Shown: positions 8,541-17,850, counted from the stretch's first letter. The stretch: 64,000 bases of DNA from Bradyrhizobium sp. CCGB01 (GCF_024199795.1 NZ_JANADK010000001.1:186001-250000); one strand, 5' to 3'. The notes: generated by a model not told the origin, from the sequence alone. Program-made: numbers and translations.

Positions 8541-9794
8541 CTATGCAGTCAGCCGCACGCCATCACTCCCGGCAATCGTCAGCGCCACAACACTCCCCAC
8601 ACGCCCACCCGCAATCGCCACCGGCAGAAAATGCTCCGTGCGTCCCTGCCCTTCGCTCTCGATCAGCACATCGCGCGTCGCACCCACTTCGGCTTGCAGC
8701 CGCTGCCGCAACGCCGCCTCACCGGCCTCACGCAGCCGCTTCGCACGCGCCTTGATCGCTGGCCCCGCAACCTGCGGCATCCGCGCGGCCGGCGTGCCGG
8801 GGCGCGGGGAATAGGGGAAGACGTGCAGGAACGTCAGACCGCATTCCTCGACCAGATCCAGCGAGCGCGAAAACATCTCCTCGGTCTCGGTCGGAAAGCC
8901 CGCGATGATGTCGGCGCCGAAGGCGATGTCCGGGCGCAGGCGGCGCACCCGGTTGCAGAACGCAATCGAATTGCTGCGCGAATGCCGCCGCTTCATGCGC
9001 TTCAGGATCATGTCGTCGCCGGATTGCAGCGACAGATGCAGATGCGGCATCAGCCGCGCATCGTCGGCGATGGCGTCGAGCAGATCGTTGTCGGCCTCGA
9101 TCGAATCGATCGAAGAGATGCGCAGGCGCCTCAACTCCGGCACATGCCGCAGGATCTGCTTGGTCAGCATGCCGAGTTTCGGCGCGCCGGGCAGATCGGC
9201 GCCGTAGCTGGTGAGATCGACGCCGGTCAACACGATCTCGGCATGGCCGCGCGCAACAAGCGCCCGCACCTGATCGACAACCGCGCCCATCGGCACCGAA
9301 CGCGAATTGCCGCGGCCGAAGGGGATGATGCAGAAGGTGCAGCGATGGTCGCAGCCGTTCTGCACCTGCACGAACACGCGCGGCAGGCCGCTCGCGAAAC
9401 CGTCGATCAGATGCGGCGCCATCTCCTTCACCGACATGATGTCGCTGACGGCGATTTTTTCGTTCGCACCGAGATCGAAAGCGGCACGCGCCTCGCGCCA
9501 GGCTTCGCCGCGCATCTTGTCGTCATTGCCGACGACGCGGTCGACCTCGGCCATGTCGGCGAACATCCGGCTTTGGGTCTGCGCCGCGCAGCCGGTGACG
9601 ACGATGCGCGCACCGGGCCGCTCGCGCTTCAATTTGCGGATCGACTGACGCGCCTGCGCCACCGCCTCGTTGGTAACGGCGCAGCTGTTGATGACGATGG
9701 TGTCGGAAAGCCCCGCGCCCTCGGCCTCGCGGCGGATGACCTCCGCCTCAAAGGCATTGAGGCGGCAGCCGAAGGTGACGATGTCGACGGCCAT
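8541..9794 (-). CDS. mtaB: tRNA (t6A37) methylthiotransferase MtaB
   Basis: Radical-SAM enzyme (417 aa) that converts t6A37 to ms2t6A in tRNAs. The N-terminal UPF0004 domain has its cysteines at about C10, C38 and C69. The radical-SAM CxxxCxxC motif is GCDHRCTFC with C148, C152 and C155. LSLQSGDD and ADIIAGFPTETEE follow, then a TRAM-like C-terminus. The start ATG overlaps the dapF stop by one base, so the two are an operon. Confidence 0.93.
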   Translation of the reverse strand: MAVDIVTFGCRLNAFEAEVIRREAEGAGLSDTIVINSCAVTNEAVAQARQSIRKLKRERPGARIVVTGCAAQTQSRMFADMAEVDRVVGNDDKMRGEAWREARAAFDLGANEKIAVSDIMSVKEMAPHLIDGFASGLPRVFVQVQNGCDHRCTFCIIPFGRGNSRSVPMGAVVDQVRALVARGHAEIVLTGVDLTSYGADLPGAPKLGMLTKQILRHVPELRRLRISSIDSIEADNDLLDAIADDARLMPHLHLSLQSGDDMILKRMKRRHSRSNSIAFCNRVRRLRPDIAFGADIIAGFPTETEEMFSRSLDLVEECGLTFLHVFPYSPRPGTPAARMPQVAGPAIKARAKRLREAGEAALRQRLQAEVGATRDVLIESEGQGRTEHFLPVAIAGGRVGSVVALTIAGSDGVRLTA

Positions 9795-10669
9795 CAGCCG
9801 ACCGGCGCGAACAGCGCCGGATCGAAATTGCCTTCATATTCGAAGGTCGCGGTGCCCGTCATCAGCACATGGTCGTCGCGCTCGCGCCATTCGATGCCGA
9901 GCTTGCCGCCTGGCAGCGTCATCTCGACATTGCGCTCGGTGCGCTTCAGACGCGCAGCCGCAACCGCGGTCGCGCAGGCCGCCGAACCGCAGGCCCTGGT
10001 GAGGCCGGCACCGCGCTCCCAGGTGCGCATCGTGATGTGCTCGCGATCGACGATCTGGGCCAGCGTGATGTTGGCGCGCTCGGGGAAGATCGGGTGATTT
10101 TCCAGCAGCGGACCGAAACGCTCGAGATCGTAGGCGTTGACGTCATTGACCCAGAAGATCGCGTGCGGATTGCCCATGCTCACGACCGACGGCGAATGCA
10201 GGATCGGATTGTCGATCGGCCCGATCTGCAATTCGATGTAGCGGGTGTCGCGAAACTCTTCCGCCAGCGGAATGTCCTGCCAGCCGAATTTCGGCGCGCC
10301 CATGTCGACGGTGTAGAGATCGGGCGCCGGCCCCTGCCAGGCGTTGAGCAGGCCGGCAGCGGTCTCGAACGTCGCCGTGGTCTGACCGCTCTTCTCGAAG
10401 ATGCGCCGCATCACGCAGCGCATGCCGTTGCCGCAGGCGCCGGCCTCGGAGCCGTCATTGTTGTAGATGCTGATGAAGGCTTCGGTGCCGTCGAACCGCG
10501 GCCTCTGGAGCACCATGAGCTGGTCGTAGGGCACGCCGCCTTGCGCCGACGCAACCGCGCGGGCGTCGTCCGGTGTCACCTTTGCCGTGGAATCGCGCAT
10601 GTCGACAACGACGATCTCGTTGCCGATGCCGTTCATCTTGGCAAATGCGTGGTTGGCCAGCGCGCTCAT
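9794..10669 (-). CDS. dapF: Diaminopimelate epimerase
   Basis: PLP-independent racemase (291 aa) interconverting LL- and meso-diaminopimelate, the precursor of lysine and peptidoglycan. The two catalytic cysteines are visible in ACGNGMRC (C79) and in RACGSAAC (C227). [13 protein letters not shown] at the N-terminus and [11 protein letters not shown] in the middle are family signatures. It is the first gene of a dapF-mtaB operon, an arrangement common in rhizobia. Confidence 0.96.
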   Translation of the reverse strand: MSALANHAFAKMNGIGNEIVVVDMRDSTAKVTPDDARAVASAQGGVPYDQLMVLQRPRFDGTEAFISIYNNDGSEAGACGNGMRCVMRRIFEKSGQTTATFETAAGLLNAWQGPAPDLYTVDMGAPKFGWQDIPLAEEFRDTRYIELQIGPIDNPILHSPSVVSMGNPHAIFWVNDVNAYDLERFGPLLENHPIFPERANITLAQIVDREHITMRTWERGAGLTRACGSAACATAVAAARLKRTERNVEMTLPGGKLGIEWRERDDHVLMTGTATFEYEGNFDPALFAPVG

Positions 10670-10834
10670 GAAAATTCCCGAATTTCGCCTGCCTTATATG
10701 GCGATCCTTGCCGGCTTGGCCAGTGATTTGCCGCCATGGCCAAGACGCTGCCATGACGCATCTGTCATGGGACGAATTCGGCACTCGCGTGTTAGAACGG
10801 CGCGGTTGGCGCAATCCGGGACGCGCGGCCGGCT

Positions 10835-10900
10835 TAAGGCTTTGGGGGGCCTAAGGCCTTTGGGGGTGTAAGGCCTTGGCGGATAAGCTCTTGGGGAGAA
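10835..10900 (+). repeat. Four near-tandem 17-bp repeats ending in a ribosome site
   Basis: TAAGGC-type units begin at 10835, 10852, 10869 and 10884 (periods 17, 17, 15), each followed by a run like TTTGGGGG. The last, more diverged unit contains GGGGAG (10893-10898), the probable ribosome-binding site of the gene starting at 10905. The array therefore occupies the immediate leader or promoter of that gene. Confidence 0.7.
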
Positions 10901-10904
10901 TAGA

Positions 10905-11648
10905 ATGTATCGTTTTTGCCGTCTTGCTCTGTTCGCGCTGATCCCGGCAGCGACCATGTCGTTTGGTGTGCCCGGCGCCCTGGCGCAGACCGCGAGCCCG
11001 GCGCCCGCCGCATCGGCCAGCCCCTCGCCGGCACCGTCGGCTTCGCCCGCCCCGGCCGCAAGTGCCGCGCCTGCGCCCGCGGCAACGCCTTCTCCAGCGC
11101 CATCGCCTGCGGCCAGCGCTTCGCCGTCACCCGGTCCTGCGGCCCCGCCGCCCGCTGCGGCCGCAACGCCTGCCCCGGTGCAGACCGCCGATCCCTTCGG
11201 CCTTGAGACCACGCTCGAGCCGAAGAAGGTCGTGATGGTCAAGGGCACTGCCAATTGGGATTCGGCCTTCGACACCCTGATCGACGCCTTCAAGGCGCTG
11301 AACACGCTGCTGGACAAGCAGGGCATCAAGCACGCCGGCAATTCGATGATCGTCTACACTTCGACCGACGACACCGGCTTCACCTTCCTCGCCGAGATCC
11401 CGGTCGAGCAGGACCCGAAGAACCTGCCCAAGGACATGAGCGTCGGCAAATCGCCGGAAGGCAAGGCGCTGAAGTTCGTCCACCGCGGCTCCTACGACAA
11501 CATGGACAACACCTACGAGGCGATCACCAATCACCTCGACGACAAGAAGCTGGAAGCCAAGGACACCTTCGTCGAGGAATACCTCACCGATCCCCTGAAG
11601 ACGGCCGAGGACAAGCTCGTGATCAACGTGTTCGTGCCGCTGAAGTGA
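10905..11648 (+). CDS. Exported protein with Ala/Pro/Ser linker and GyrI-like domain
   Basis: A 247-residue predicted exported protein. The signal peptide ends near ALAQ (residue 28); residues 30-95 are a low-complexity Ala/Pro/Ser linker, and residues about 98-247 resemble the GyrI-like small-molecule-binding fold (KFVHRGSYDNMDNTYEAITNHL is typical of effector-binding domains). Such domains are usually cytoplasmic, so export is unusual. ATG has GGGGAG six bases upstream. The SIMPL gene follows after five bases, suggesting an envelope operon. Ligand unknown. Confidence 0.85.
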   Translation: MYRFCRLALFALIPAATMSFGVPGALAQTASPAPAASASPSPAPSASPAPAASAAPAPAATPSPAPSPAASASPSPGPAAPPPAAAATPAPVQTADPFGLETTLEPKKVVMVKGTANWDSAFDTLIDAFKALNTLLDKQGIKHAGNSMIVYTSTDDTGFTFLAEIPVEQDPKNLPKDMSVGKSPEGKALKFVHRGSYDNMDNTYEAITNHLDDKKLEAKDTFVEEYLTDPLKTAEDKLVINVFVPLK

Positions 11649-11653
11649 GACCG

Positions 11654-12364
11654 ATGAAAAAGCCTGCCGCTGTTACCCTTGCCGCCGTTGTCGTCGCCAT
11701 GTTGCTGGCAGCGCCCGCACGCGCCGATGATTTTCCTGCCGCCATTACGGTGAGCGGCGAAGCCACGACGTCCGCGGCGCCGGATCTGGCGCACATTGAC
11801 GCCGGCGTCGCCAACGATGCCAAGACGGCGAAGGAAGCGTCCGATGCCAACAACGCCGCGATGGGCAAGGTGCTGCTGGCGCTGAAGGGCGCCGGCATCG
11901 CCGAGAAGGACTATCAGACCTCGCGCCTGTCGCTTCAGCCGCAATACGGCCAGAACAAATCCACCGGCGCCTCGCCCGTGGTCGGCTTCCGTGCCTCTAA
12001 CCGCGTCACCGTGAAGATTCGCGACGTGACCAAGGTCGCCGGCATCATCGACACGCTGGTCGGCGCCGGCGCCAACGACATCGGCAATATCTCCTTCGAG
12101 GTGACGCAGGCCTCAAAACTGCTCGACGACGCCCGCGAGCAGGCGGTCGCCGATGCCCGCCGCAAGGCGGAGATCTATGCCAAGGCCACCGGCGTGACGC
12201 TGGGCGCCCCGCTCAGCGTGTCCGAGGGCGGCGCTCCGGTGCCGCTGTTCAAGTCGCGGATGGCGACGGCGCCGATGGCCGCGCCCGCTGCGGTCGCGCC
12301 GGGCGAGGAGACGCTGTCGGTGACGGTGAATGTGAGCTGGGCGATCAAGGCCAAGGAGCAATAG
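11654..12364 (+). CDS. SIMPL (DUF541) domain periplasmic protein
   Basis: A 236-residue exported protein with a signal peptide ending at about PARAD (residue 25). ITVSGEATTSAAPDLAHIDAGV and the repeated-Ala helix TAKEASDANNAAMGKVL are typical of the SIMPL/DUF541 (BP26, YggE-like) family, whose members form periplasmic assemblies and are linked to oxidative stress. The C-terminal strand ETLSVTVNVSWAIK completes the fold. ATG 11654 was chosen because it begins a clear signal peptide just after the upstream stop; the frame itself extends further back. Confidence 0.88.
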   Translation: MKKPAAVTLAAVVVAMLLAAPARADDFPAAITVSGEATTSAAPDLAHIDAGVANDAKTAKEASDANNAAMGKVLLALKGAGIAEKDYQTSRLSLQPQYGQNKSTGASPVVGFRASNRVTVKIRDVTKVAGIIDTLVGAGANDIGNISFEVTQASKLLDDAREQAVADARRKAEIYAKATGVTLGAPLSVSEGGAPVPLFKSRMATAPMAAPAAVAPGEETLSVTVNVSWAIKAKEQ

Positions 12365-12416
12365 GCCGGAACAGGCACACTGCCTTCGCTTCGCTTGTCC
12401 GGGACGACAGCGAGAG

Positions 12417-13481
12417 CTAAATCTCCACCACCTGCCCCGGCTTCATCGCCACGAACCGCTCCTGCGGAATCTGCGCCGCATCGAGCGCCTCGACCAGCGC
12501 CTTGGCCGGCGCGTCGATCGCCTCGTCGGTCAGCTGGAACGTGCCGTGATGATGCCCGAGCGCTTGCTGCGCGCCGCAATCGCATAGGGCCTTCACTGCA
12601 TCTTCCGGGTTCATGTGCTGGTCGCGCATGAACCAGCGCGGCTCATAGGCGCCGATCGGGAGGATCGCCAGGCGGAGCGGCCCGTGCTTCTCGGCGACGC
12701 GGCGGAAATGCCCGCCATCGCCGTAGCCGGAATCGCAGACGACGTAGAGTTTGCCCGCCGGCGTCTCCAGCACGAAGCTTGCCCACAGCGCCTTGTTACG
12801 ATCGAACATGCCGCGCGCGGTCCAGTGCCGGGTCGGCACCAGCGTCACGGCGATGCCGCCGCCGAGCTCGACGCGGTCGTGCCAGTCGAACGCTTCCACC
12901 TTGATGGCGGAATCGGCGCTACGCATCGTCACGTCGTTGCCGAGCGGGGTTACCACACGCGGCGCGAAATTCTTGGTGAGCCGCGACAGCGTCGCGATGT
13001 CCAGATGATCGTAGTGGCCGTGCGAAACCAGCACGGCGTCGATCTTCGGCAGTTTGTCGAACGCGATGCCGGGATCGTTGTGACGCTTCGGTCCGGCCCA
13101 CCCCACCGGCGAGACCCGCATCGACCAGACGGGATCGACGAGGATGTTGAGGCCGCCGGTCTGGATCAACCAGCTGGCGTGGCCGACGAACGAGAGCCGC
13201 ACCTTGTCGCCGTCGACACGGGGCGGCGGAGCGTCGGCTTGGGGGTTGGGGACCCAATCCGGCCAGGACTCGCGTTTCCGTCCGCCGCCGAACTGCCAAC
13301 GGAACACTTCGCCGAGCGATCTCGGCGGCGCGCCGTTCGGATCAAAGAAGTGCAGGCCGTCGAAATGATCGGAGACGGGACCGTCGTAGTTCTTCATGCG
13401 GGAGATCCAAAGGGACGGAAGACCGACCAGCGCGCCGGTCCCGGCAAGCAGTCCGAAAAGGTGGCGGCGGGTGATCGGCAC
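12417..13481 (-). CDS. Metallo-beta-lactamase-fold hydrolase, NAPE-PLD/UlaG-like
   Basis: A 354-residue protein with an N-terminal TRRHLFG twin-arginine-like signal and hydrophobic stretch, so probably exported. The metal site is SHGHYDHLD (His154, His156, Asp158, His159); FVGHASWLIQTGGLNILVDP and PVGWAGPKRHNDPG match the NAPE-PLD-like branch that hydrolyses phosphodiester or lactone bonds. The start is GTG. Substrate unknown. A remnant of a dispersed repeat (TTCGCTTGTCCGGGACGAC) lies just past its stop at about 12386-12410. Confidence 0.88.
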   Translation of the reverse strand: MPITRRHLFGLLAGTGALVGLPSLWISRMKNYDGPVSDHFDGLHFFDPNGAPPRSLGEVFRWQFGGGRKRESWPDWVPNPQADAPPPRVDGDKVRLSFVGHASWLIQTGGLNILVDPVWSMRVSPVGWAGPKRHNDPGIAFDKLPKIDAVLVSHGHYDHLDIATLSRLTKNFAPRVVTPLGNDVTMRSADSAIKVEAFDWHDRVELGGGIAVTLVPTRHWTARGMFDRNKALWASFVLETPAGKLYVVCDSGYGDGGHFRRVAEKHGPLRLAILPIGAYEPRWFMRDQHMNPEDAVKALCDCGAQQALGHHHGTFQLTDEAIDAPAKALVEALDAAQIPQERFVAMKPGQVVEI

Positions 13482-13618
13482 AGGCTTCAGGGATGATCGA
13501 GGCGGTCAGACATCACCCTCTCATATGGGCGGGGCCGGCGGAAAAGGAACCCGCACCCAAAAGAGCCATGTTTTCAGGGCCTTGCCCTGGCAAAGAGGCC
13601 GCGGCACCCTAACTTTCC

Positions 13619-13647
13619 TTGACTTTTGGGCGGGAGCGGCGTTTAAC
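13619..13647 (+). promoter_or_regulatory. Candidate housekeeping promoter of the ffh operon
   Basis: TTGACT at 13619-13624, a 17-base spacer, and TTTAAC at 13642-13647 resemble -35 and -10 boxes of the main sigma factor. Transcription would give a leader of about 270 bases for ffh-rpsP-rimM-trmD-rplS. Sequence match only. Confidence 0.45.
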
Positions 13648-13776
13648 CCCGCCACTTTCTCGGAAAGGCTTTCTTTTCGACCCGCCGACTGGCCCTGGAG
13701 GCCAGAGGTCAACGCCCGACAGCGCTGTGCGCCCTCGGGCGTGAAGGTGTTTGGAAGATCGCTTGCCCAAGTAAGT

Positions 13777-13880
13777 GGTCATCCCCCGCGAAAGCGGGGG
13801 ATCCAGTATCCCAGAGGCAGCCCCGGCTGGAACCGAGGCGCCGCGGCGTACTGGATGCCCCGGTCAAGCCGGGGCATGAC
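13777..13880. repeat. Dispersed palindromic repeat, CCCGCGAAAGCGGG family
   Basis: GTCATCCCCCGCGAAAGCGG through GCCCCGGTCAAGCCGGGGC and ATGAC. The ends GTCAT/ATGAC are inverted copies. It shares CCAGTA..CCAGAG and GCGGCGTACTGG with the copy at 8432-8536. It sits in the presumed ffh leader, about 50 bases before the start codon. Confidence 0.8.
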
Positions 13881-13928
13881 AGTAGTGAACGCGACAACCC
13901 TGCGCGAGCAGGACAAAGGACAACGGCA

Positions 13929-15473
13929 TTGTTCGACAATCTGTCGGAACGGCTTGGTGGCATTCTCGATCGTCTGACGGGGCGCGGTGCGCTGACCGAA
14001 AAGGACGTCGACGCCGCGATGCGCGAGGTGCGCCGCGCGCTGCTGGAGGCCGACGTCGCGCTCGAAGTGGTGCGCAGCTTCACCGAGCGCGTCCGCGAGC
14101 AGGCGATCGGCGCTACCGTCGTCAAGTCGGTCACGCCCGGCCAGATGGTGGTCAAGATCGTCCATGACGAGCTGATCAACACGCTCGGCGCCGAAAGCCA
14201 GACCATCGACGTCAATTCCGTGCCGCCGGTGCCGATCATGATGGTCGGTCTGCAAGGCTCGGGTAAGACCACGACCACCGCAAAGCTCGCCCGCCGCCTG
14301 GTCCAGCGCGACAAGCGCAAGGTGCTGATGGCCTCGCTCGACGTCTATCGTCCGGCGGCGATGGAGCAGCTGGCCGTGCTCGGCCGCGACCTCGACATTC
14401 CGACCCTGCCGATCGTGGCGGGCCAGCAGCCGCCGCAGATCGCAAAACGCGCACTGGAGGCCGGCAAGCTCGGCGGCTACGACATCGTGCTGCTCGACAC
14501 CGCCGGCCGCACCACGCTCGACGAAGAGATGATGGCCGAAGCGGCCGCGATCAAAGCCGCCGCGAACCCGCATGAAGTGCTGCTGGTCGCGGACAGCCTC
14601 ACCGGCCAGGACGCCGTCAACCTCGCGCGCGCCTTCGATCAGCGCGTCGGCCTCACCGGCATCGTGCTGACCCGTGTGGACGGCGACGGCCGCGGCGGCG
14701 CGGCGCTGTCGATGCGCGCCGTCACCGGCAAGCCGATCAAGCTGATCGGCACCGGTGAAAAGACCGATGCGCTGGAAGATTTCCACCCCGACCGTATCGC
14801 CGGCCGCATCCTCGGCATGGGCGACGTGGTGTCGCTGGTCGAACGTGCCGCCGCCAATATCGACGCCGAAAAGGCCGCGCGCACCGCCGAGCGCATGCGC
14901 AAGGGTCAGTTCGACCTGAACGACATGCGCGAGCAGCTGTTGCAGATGGCGAACATGGGCGGCATCAGCGGCCTGATGGGCATGATGCCCGGCATCGCCA
15001 AGATGAAGAACCAGATCGCGGCCGCCGGCATCGACGACAAGATCCTGAAGCGCCAGGTCGCGGTGATCGATTCCATGACGCGCGACGAGCGCCGTCACCC
15101 TGATCTGCTCAAGGCCAGCCGCAAGAAGCGCATCGCCGCGGGAAGTGGCCAGAGCGTCGAGCAGGTCAACAAGCTGCTCAAGATGCACCGGAACATGGCC
15201 GACGTGATGAAGGCCATGGGCTCGGGCAAGCGCGGCCCTCTCGCCGGCATCGCACAGGCGATGGGCTTTGGCGGCGGCATGAAGCCGCCTTCGCCGGAAG
15301 AGATGAAGGCGTTGCAGGAAAAGATGCAGAGCGGCGGCGGTGGCCTGCCGAATCTGCCGAAGGATTTGCCGGCCGGGCTGCGCCAGGGTCTGCCGAACGT
15401 TCCAGGACTGACCGGGCTGAGCGGCAAGCCGATGCTGCCGGGCCTCGGCGGTTTCCCGGGCAAGAAGAAATGA
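13929..15473 (+). CDS. ffh: Signal recognition particle protein Ffh
   Basis: SRP54 GTPase (514 aa) that binds signal sequences and, with FtsY, delivers ribosomes to the membrane. N domain FDNLSERLGGILDRL; P-loop GLQGSGKTTTTAKLA near residue 107; DTAGRTTLDEEMM; TRVDGDGRGGAALS. The methionine-rich M domain follows (MGGISGLMGMMPGIAKM and the RNA-binding KKRIAAGSGQSVEQVNKLLK). The start is TTG with AGGA upstream. It leads the ffh-rpsP-rimM-trmD-rplS operon. The Gly/Pro/Met-rich tail is longer than in E. coli. Confidence 0.97.
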   Translation: MFDNLSERLGGILDRLTGRGALTEKDVDAAMREVRRALLEADVALEVVRSFTERVREQAIGATVVKSVTPGQMVVKIVHDELINTLGAESQTIDVNSVPPVPIMMVGLQGSGKTTTTAKLARRLVQRDKRKVLMASLDVYRPAAMEQLAVLGRDLDIPTLPIVAGQQPPQIAKRALEAGKLGGYDIVLLDTAGRTTLDEEMMAEAAAIKAAANPHEVLLVADSLTGQDAVNLARAFDQRVGLTGIVLTRVDGDGRGGAALSMRAVTGKPIKLIGTGEKTDALEDFHPDRIAGRILGMGDVVSLVERAAANIDAEKAARTAERMRKGQFDLNDMREQLLQMANMGGISGLMGMMPGIAKMKNQIAAAGIDDKILKRQVAVIDSMTRDERRHPDLLKASRKKRIAAGSGQSVEQVNKLLKMHRNMADVMKAMGSGKRGPLAGIAQAMGFGGGMKPPSPEEMKALQEKMQSGGGGLPNLPKDLPAGLRQGLPNVPGLTGLSGKPMLPGLGGFPGKKK

Positions 15474-15558
15474 GGAATTCGTCGCACGGGTCGCAAATGC
15501 CCCGCGTGACGCGAAAATACCGATCAACCGAACAAACTGTATTTTGAAGGAGAACTAA

Positions 15559-15891
15559 ATGTCCGTCGTTATCCGCCTCGCTCGCGCAGGCACCAAGAAG
15601 CGCCCCGTCTATCACGTCGTCGTCGCCGACTCGCGCTTCCCACGCGATGGCCGCTTCATCGAGCGTCTCGGGTATTTCAACCCGCTGCTGCCGAAGGACA
15701 ACGAAGCCCGCCTCAAGCTCGACATGGACAAGGTGAAGGCCTGGGTCGCCAAGGGCGCGCAGCCGTCGGACCGCGTGTCGCGCTTCCTCGACGCCGCCGG
15801 CGTCAAGAAGCGTGAAGCCCACAACAACCCGCAGAAGGCCGTGCCGCGCAAGGAGCGCAAGGCGCAGGCCGAAGCCGCCGCGAAGGGCTAA
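15559..15891 (+). CDS. rpsP: 30S ribosomal protein S16
   Basis: Small-subunit assembly protein (110 aa). [20 protein letters not shown] and [14 protein letters not shown] are diagnostic of S16. AAGGAG lies 8 bases before the ATG. The basic C-terminal extension ([15 protein letters not shown]) is typical of alphaproteobacteria. It is the second gene of the ffh operon and is followed by rimM after 9 bases. Confidence 0.97.
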   Translation: MSVVIRLARAGTKKRPVYHVVVADSRFPRDGRFIERLGYFNPLLPKDNEARLKLDMDKVKAWVAKGAQPSDRVSRFLDAAGVKKREAHNNPQKAVPRKERKAQAEAAAKG

Positions 15892-15900
15892 GGCCAGGAC

Positions 15901-16461
15901 ATGTCGGCGCTGGTCTGCGTCGCGCGGATCGGCGCCGCGCATGGTGTGCGCGGTGCGGTCAAACTGTGGACCTTCACCGAAGATCCCTTTGCCATCAAAC
16001 GCTACGGCCCGCTGCTCGCCAAGGACGGCAAGCGCCAGTTCGAGGTCGCAACGGCGCGTGAGGCTCGGGATCATCTGGTCGCGACGTTCAAGGGCGTCAC
16101 GACCCGCGATGAGGCCGAACGCCTCAACGGCATCGAGCTCTACGTCGCGCGCGAAAAGCTGCCCGCGACCGATGCGGACGAATATTACCACACCGACCTG
16201 ATCGGGCTCGCCGCCGTCACCACTGACGGCGAGCCGCTCGGCCGCGTGCTCGCGATCCATAATTTCGGCGCCGGCGACATCATTGAGATCGCGCCCCTCA
16301 AGGGCACGACGATGCTGCTGCCATTCTCGAACGCGGTGGTGCCGGAGGTCGATCTTGCCGGCGGCCGCGTCGTGATCGCGCTGCCGCTCGAGGTCGAAGG
16401 CGATCGGGACGAGGGCGACGATCCCTCCGCGAGTCGTCCCCGCGAACGCGGGGACCCATAA
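15901..16461 (+). CDS. rimM: Ribosome maturation factor RimM
   Basis: 16S rRNA processing factor (186 aa) that binds S19 during 30S assembly. N-terminal [20 protein letters not shown] begins the RimM beta-barrel; the PRC-barrel half contains [21 protein letters not shown], and the [18 protein letters not shown] block follows. The last nine or so codons (SRPRERGDP) and the TAA stop are read from a dispersed palindromic repeat beginning at about 16434, so the C-terminal tail is repeat-derived. Confidence 0.95.
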   Translation: MSALVCVARIGAAHGVRGAVKLWTFTEDPFAIKRYGPLLAKDGKRQFEVATAREARDHLVATFKGVTTRDEAERLNGIELYVAREKLPATDADEYYHTDLIGLAAVTTDGEPLGRVLAIHNFGAGDIIEIAPLKGTTMLLPFSNAVVPEVDLAGGRVVIALPLEVEGDRDEGDDPSASRPRERGDP

Positions 16462-16572
16462 CCACAGGCCGCGGTTTTGGCTAAGCTGATCGCTCCAGCC
16501 ATCGCAAAACTAGCTGCGGCAGTTATAGGTCCCGGATTGCGCTTCGCTTGTCCGGGACGACGAGAACCGAGA
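16434..16572. repeat. Dispersed palindromic repeat, CCCATAACCAC family
   Basis: Starts TCGTCCCCGCGAACGCGGGG and ACCCATAACCACAGG, and ends ATAGGTCCCGGATTGCGC and TTCGCTTGTCCGGGACGACG. Related copies occur at 36974-37131 and 48948-49108. The left end overlaps the last codons and stop of rimM; the element fills the rimM-trmD gap within a highly expressed operon. Confidence 0.75.
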
Positions 16573-16576
16573 TCGA

Positions 16577-17332
16577 ATGACCAACCCCTCCCCCTGGCGC
16601 GCGACGGTGCTGACGCTGTTTCCGGAGATGTTTCCGGGACCGCTCGGCGTGAGCCTGGCCGGCCGCGCGCTGGCCGCCGGGCTCTGGGCGGTTGAGGCGC
16701 GGGACATCCGGGCCTCGGCCACCGACCGGCATCGGAGCGTCGACGACACCCCGGCCGGCGGCGGCCCCGGCATGGTGCTGCGGGCGGACGTTCTGGCCGC
16801 CGCGATCGACGCGGCGGAGATCGGCCCGGACCGGCCGCGCCTGCTGATGAGCCCGCGGGGTCGGCCATTGACCCAGGCCCGGGTCACCGAGCTCGCCAAG
16901 GGCCCCGGCCCCCTGATCGTCTGCGGGCGCTTCGAGGGGGTGGACCAGCGGGTGATCGACGGACGGGGCCTGGAGGAGGTCTCGATCGGCGATTACGTCC
17001 TCTCCGGGGGCGAAATCGCCGCCCTGGCACTGATCGATGCCTGCGTCCGGCTGCTGCCGGGCGTGATGGGCAAGGAAGCCTCGGGAACCGAGGAAAGCTT
17101 CTCCGAAGGCCTGCTCGAATACCCCCAATACACCCGCCCGCAGCTGTTCGAGGGGGCTCCGATCCCGGAAACCCTGACCTCCGGCGACCACGCCAAGGTT
17201 GCGAGCTGGCGGCGGGCGCAATCCGAGGCCCTGACGGCGGCCCGGCGGCCCGATTTATGGGCCCAAATCCCGGCCAAGGCCCCGAATCGCGCCGGTCGCC
17301 AAAAAACGCCAAAAAACAAGACAGACGGGTGA
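16577..17332 (+). CDS. trmD: tRNA (guanine37-N1)-methyltransferase TrmD
   Basis: SAM-dependent SPOUT enzyme (251 aa) making m1G37 and preventing frameshifting. The knot motifs are visible: [32 protein letters not shown] and [20 protein letters not shown]. The C-terminal domain includes YTRPQLFEG and [16 protein letters not shown]. The last residues ([15 protein letters not shown]) are basic. It is the fourth gene of the ffh operon, separated from rimM by an inserted repeat. Confidence 0.97.
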   Translation: MTNPSPWRATVLTLFPEMFPGPLGVSLAGRALAAGLWAVEARDIRASATDRHRSVDDTPAGGGPGMVLRADVLAAAIDAAEIGPDRPRLLMSPRGRPLTQARVTELAKGPGPLIVCGRFEGVDQRVIDGRGLEEVSIGDYVLSGGEIAALALIDACVRLLPGVMGKEASGTEESFSEGLLEYPQYTRPQLFEGAPIPETLTSGDHAKVASWRRAQSEALTAARRPDLWAQIPAKAPNRAGRQKTPKNKTDG

Positions 17333-17442
17333 CAAACGCTCCGGCTTGCCTTATAGGAGCGCCCACATCCGCAATAGCTGGATCAACGAATTTCGCGCAG
17401 CCCCCGGTTCTCACGGCTGGGCGCGCCGATGGAGATTTACCC

Positions 17443-17823
17443 ATGAACCTGATCAAGCAGCTCGAGCAAGAGCAATTCGACAAGCTCTCCGCCGGCAAGA
17501 CCATCCCGGAATTCGGTCCCGGCGACACCGTGATCGTCAACGTGAAGGTCGTCGAAGGCGACCGCACCCGCGTGCAGGCCTATGAAGGCGTCTGCATCGG
17601 CCGTTCCGGCGGTGGCCTCAACGAGAGCTTCACCGTCCGCAAGATCTCCTACGGCGAGGGCGTCGAGCGCGTGTTCCCGGTGATGTCGCCGATGATCGAC
17701 TCGATCAAGGTGGTGCGCCGCGGCAAGGTGCGTCGCGCCAAGCTCTATTACCTCCGCAACCTTCGCGGCAAGTCGGCCCGCATCGTCGAGAAGCAGGACC
17801 GCGCGACTGCCGTCGGCGAGTAA
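17443..17823 (+). CDS. rplS: 50S ribosomal protein L19
   Basis: Large-subunit protein at the 30S-50S interface (126 aa). [30 protein letters not shown] and [20 protein letters not shown] are diagnostic. The frame is open further upstream, but ATG 17443 gives the normal N-terminus ([11 protein letters not shown]). It ends the operon, with an intrinsic terminator 28 bases after its stop. Confidence 0.97.
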   Translation: MNLIKQLEQEQFDKLSAGKTIPEFGPGDTVIVNVKVVEGDRTRVQAYEGVCIGRSGGGLNESFTVRKISYGEGVERVFPVMSPMIDSIKVVRRGKVRRAKLYYLRNLRGKSARIVEKQDRATAVGE

Positions 17824-17850
17824 TCTCCGCCACCAGGCGAGTTTCAGAGA

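Larger units (their letters stand above)
13482..13928. other. Gene-free leader region upstream of ffh
   Basis: 447 bases with no credible ORF. It holds a candidate promoter at 13619-13647, several local hairpins (CAGGGC/GCCCTG about 13576-13591, CTGGCC/GGCCAG about 13690-13706, CGCCCGA/TCGGGCG about 13714-13742), and a dispersed repeat at 13777-13880. A 4.5S SRP RNA was looked for because ffh is adjacent, but the conserved tetraloop region was not found. Confidence 0.6.

Noticed and set aside
13482..13928. Possible 4.5S SRP RNA gene next to ffh
   Set aside because: The region is structured, but the conserved SRP RNA core was not found; the hairpins are short and part of the region is a dispersed repeat.
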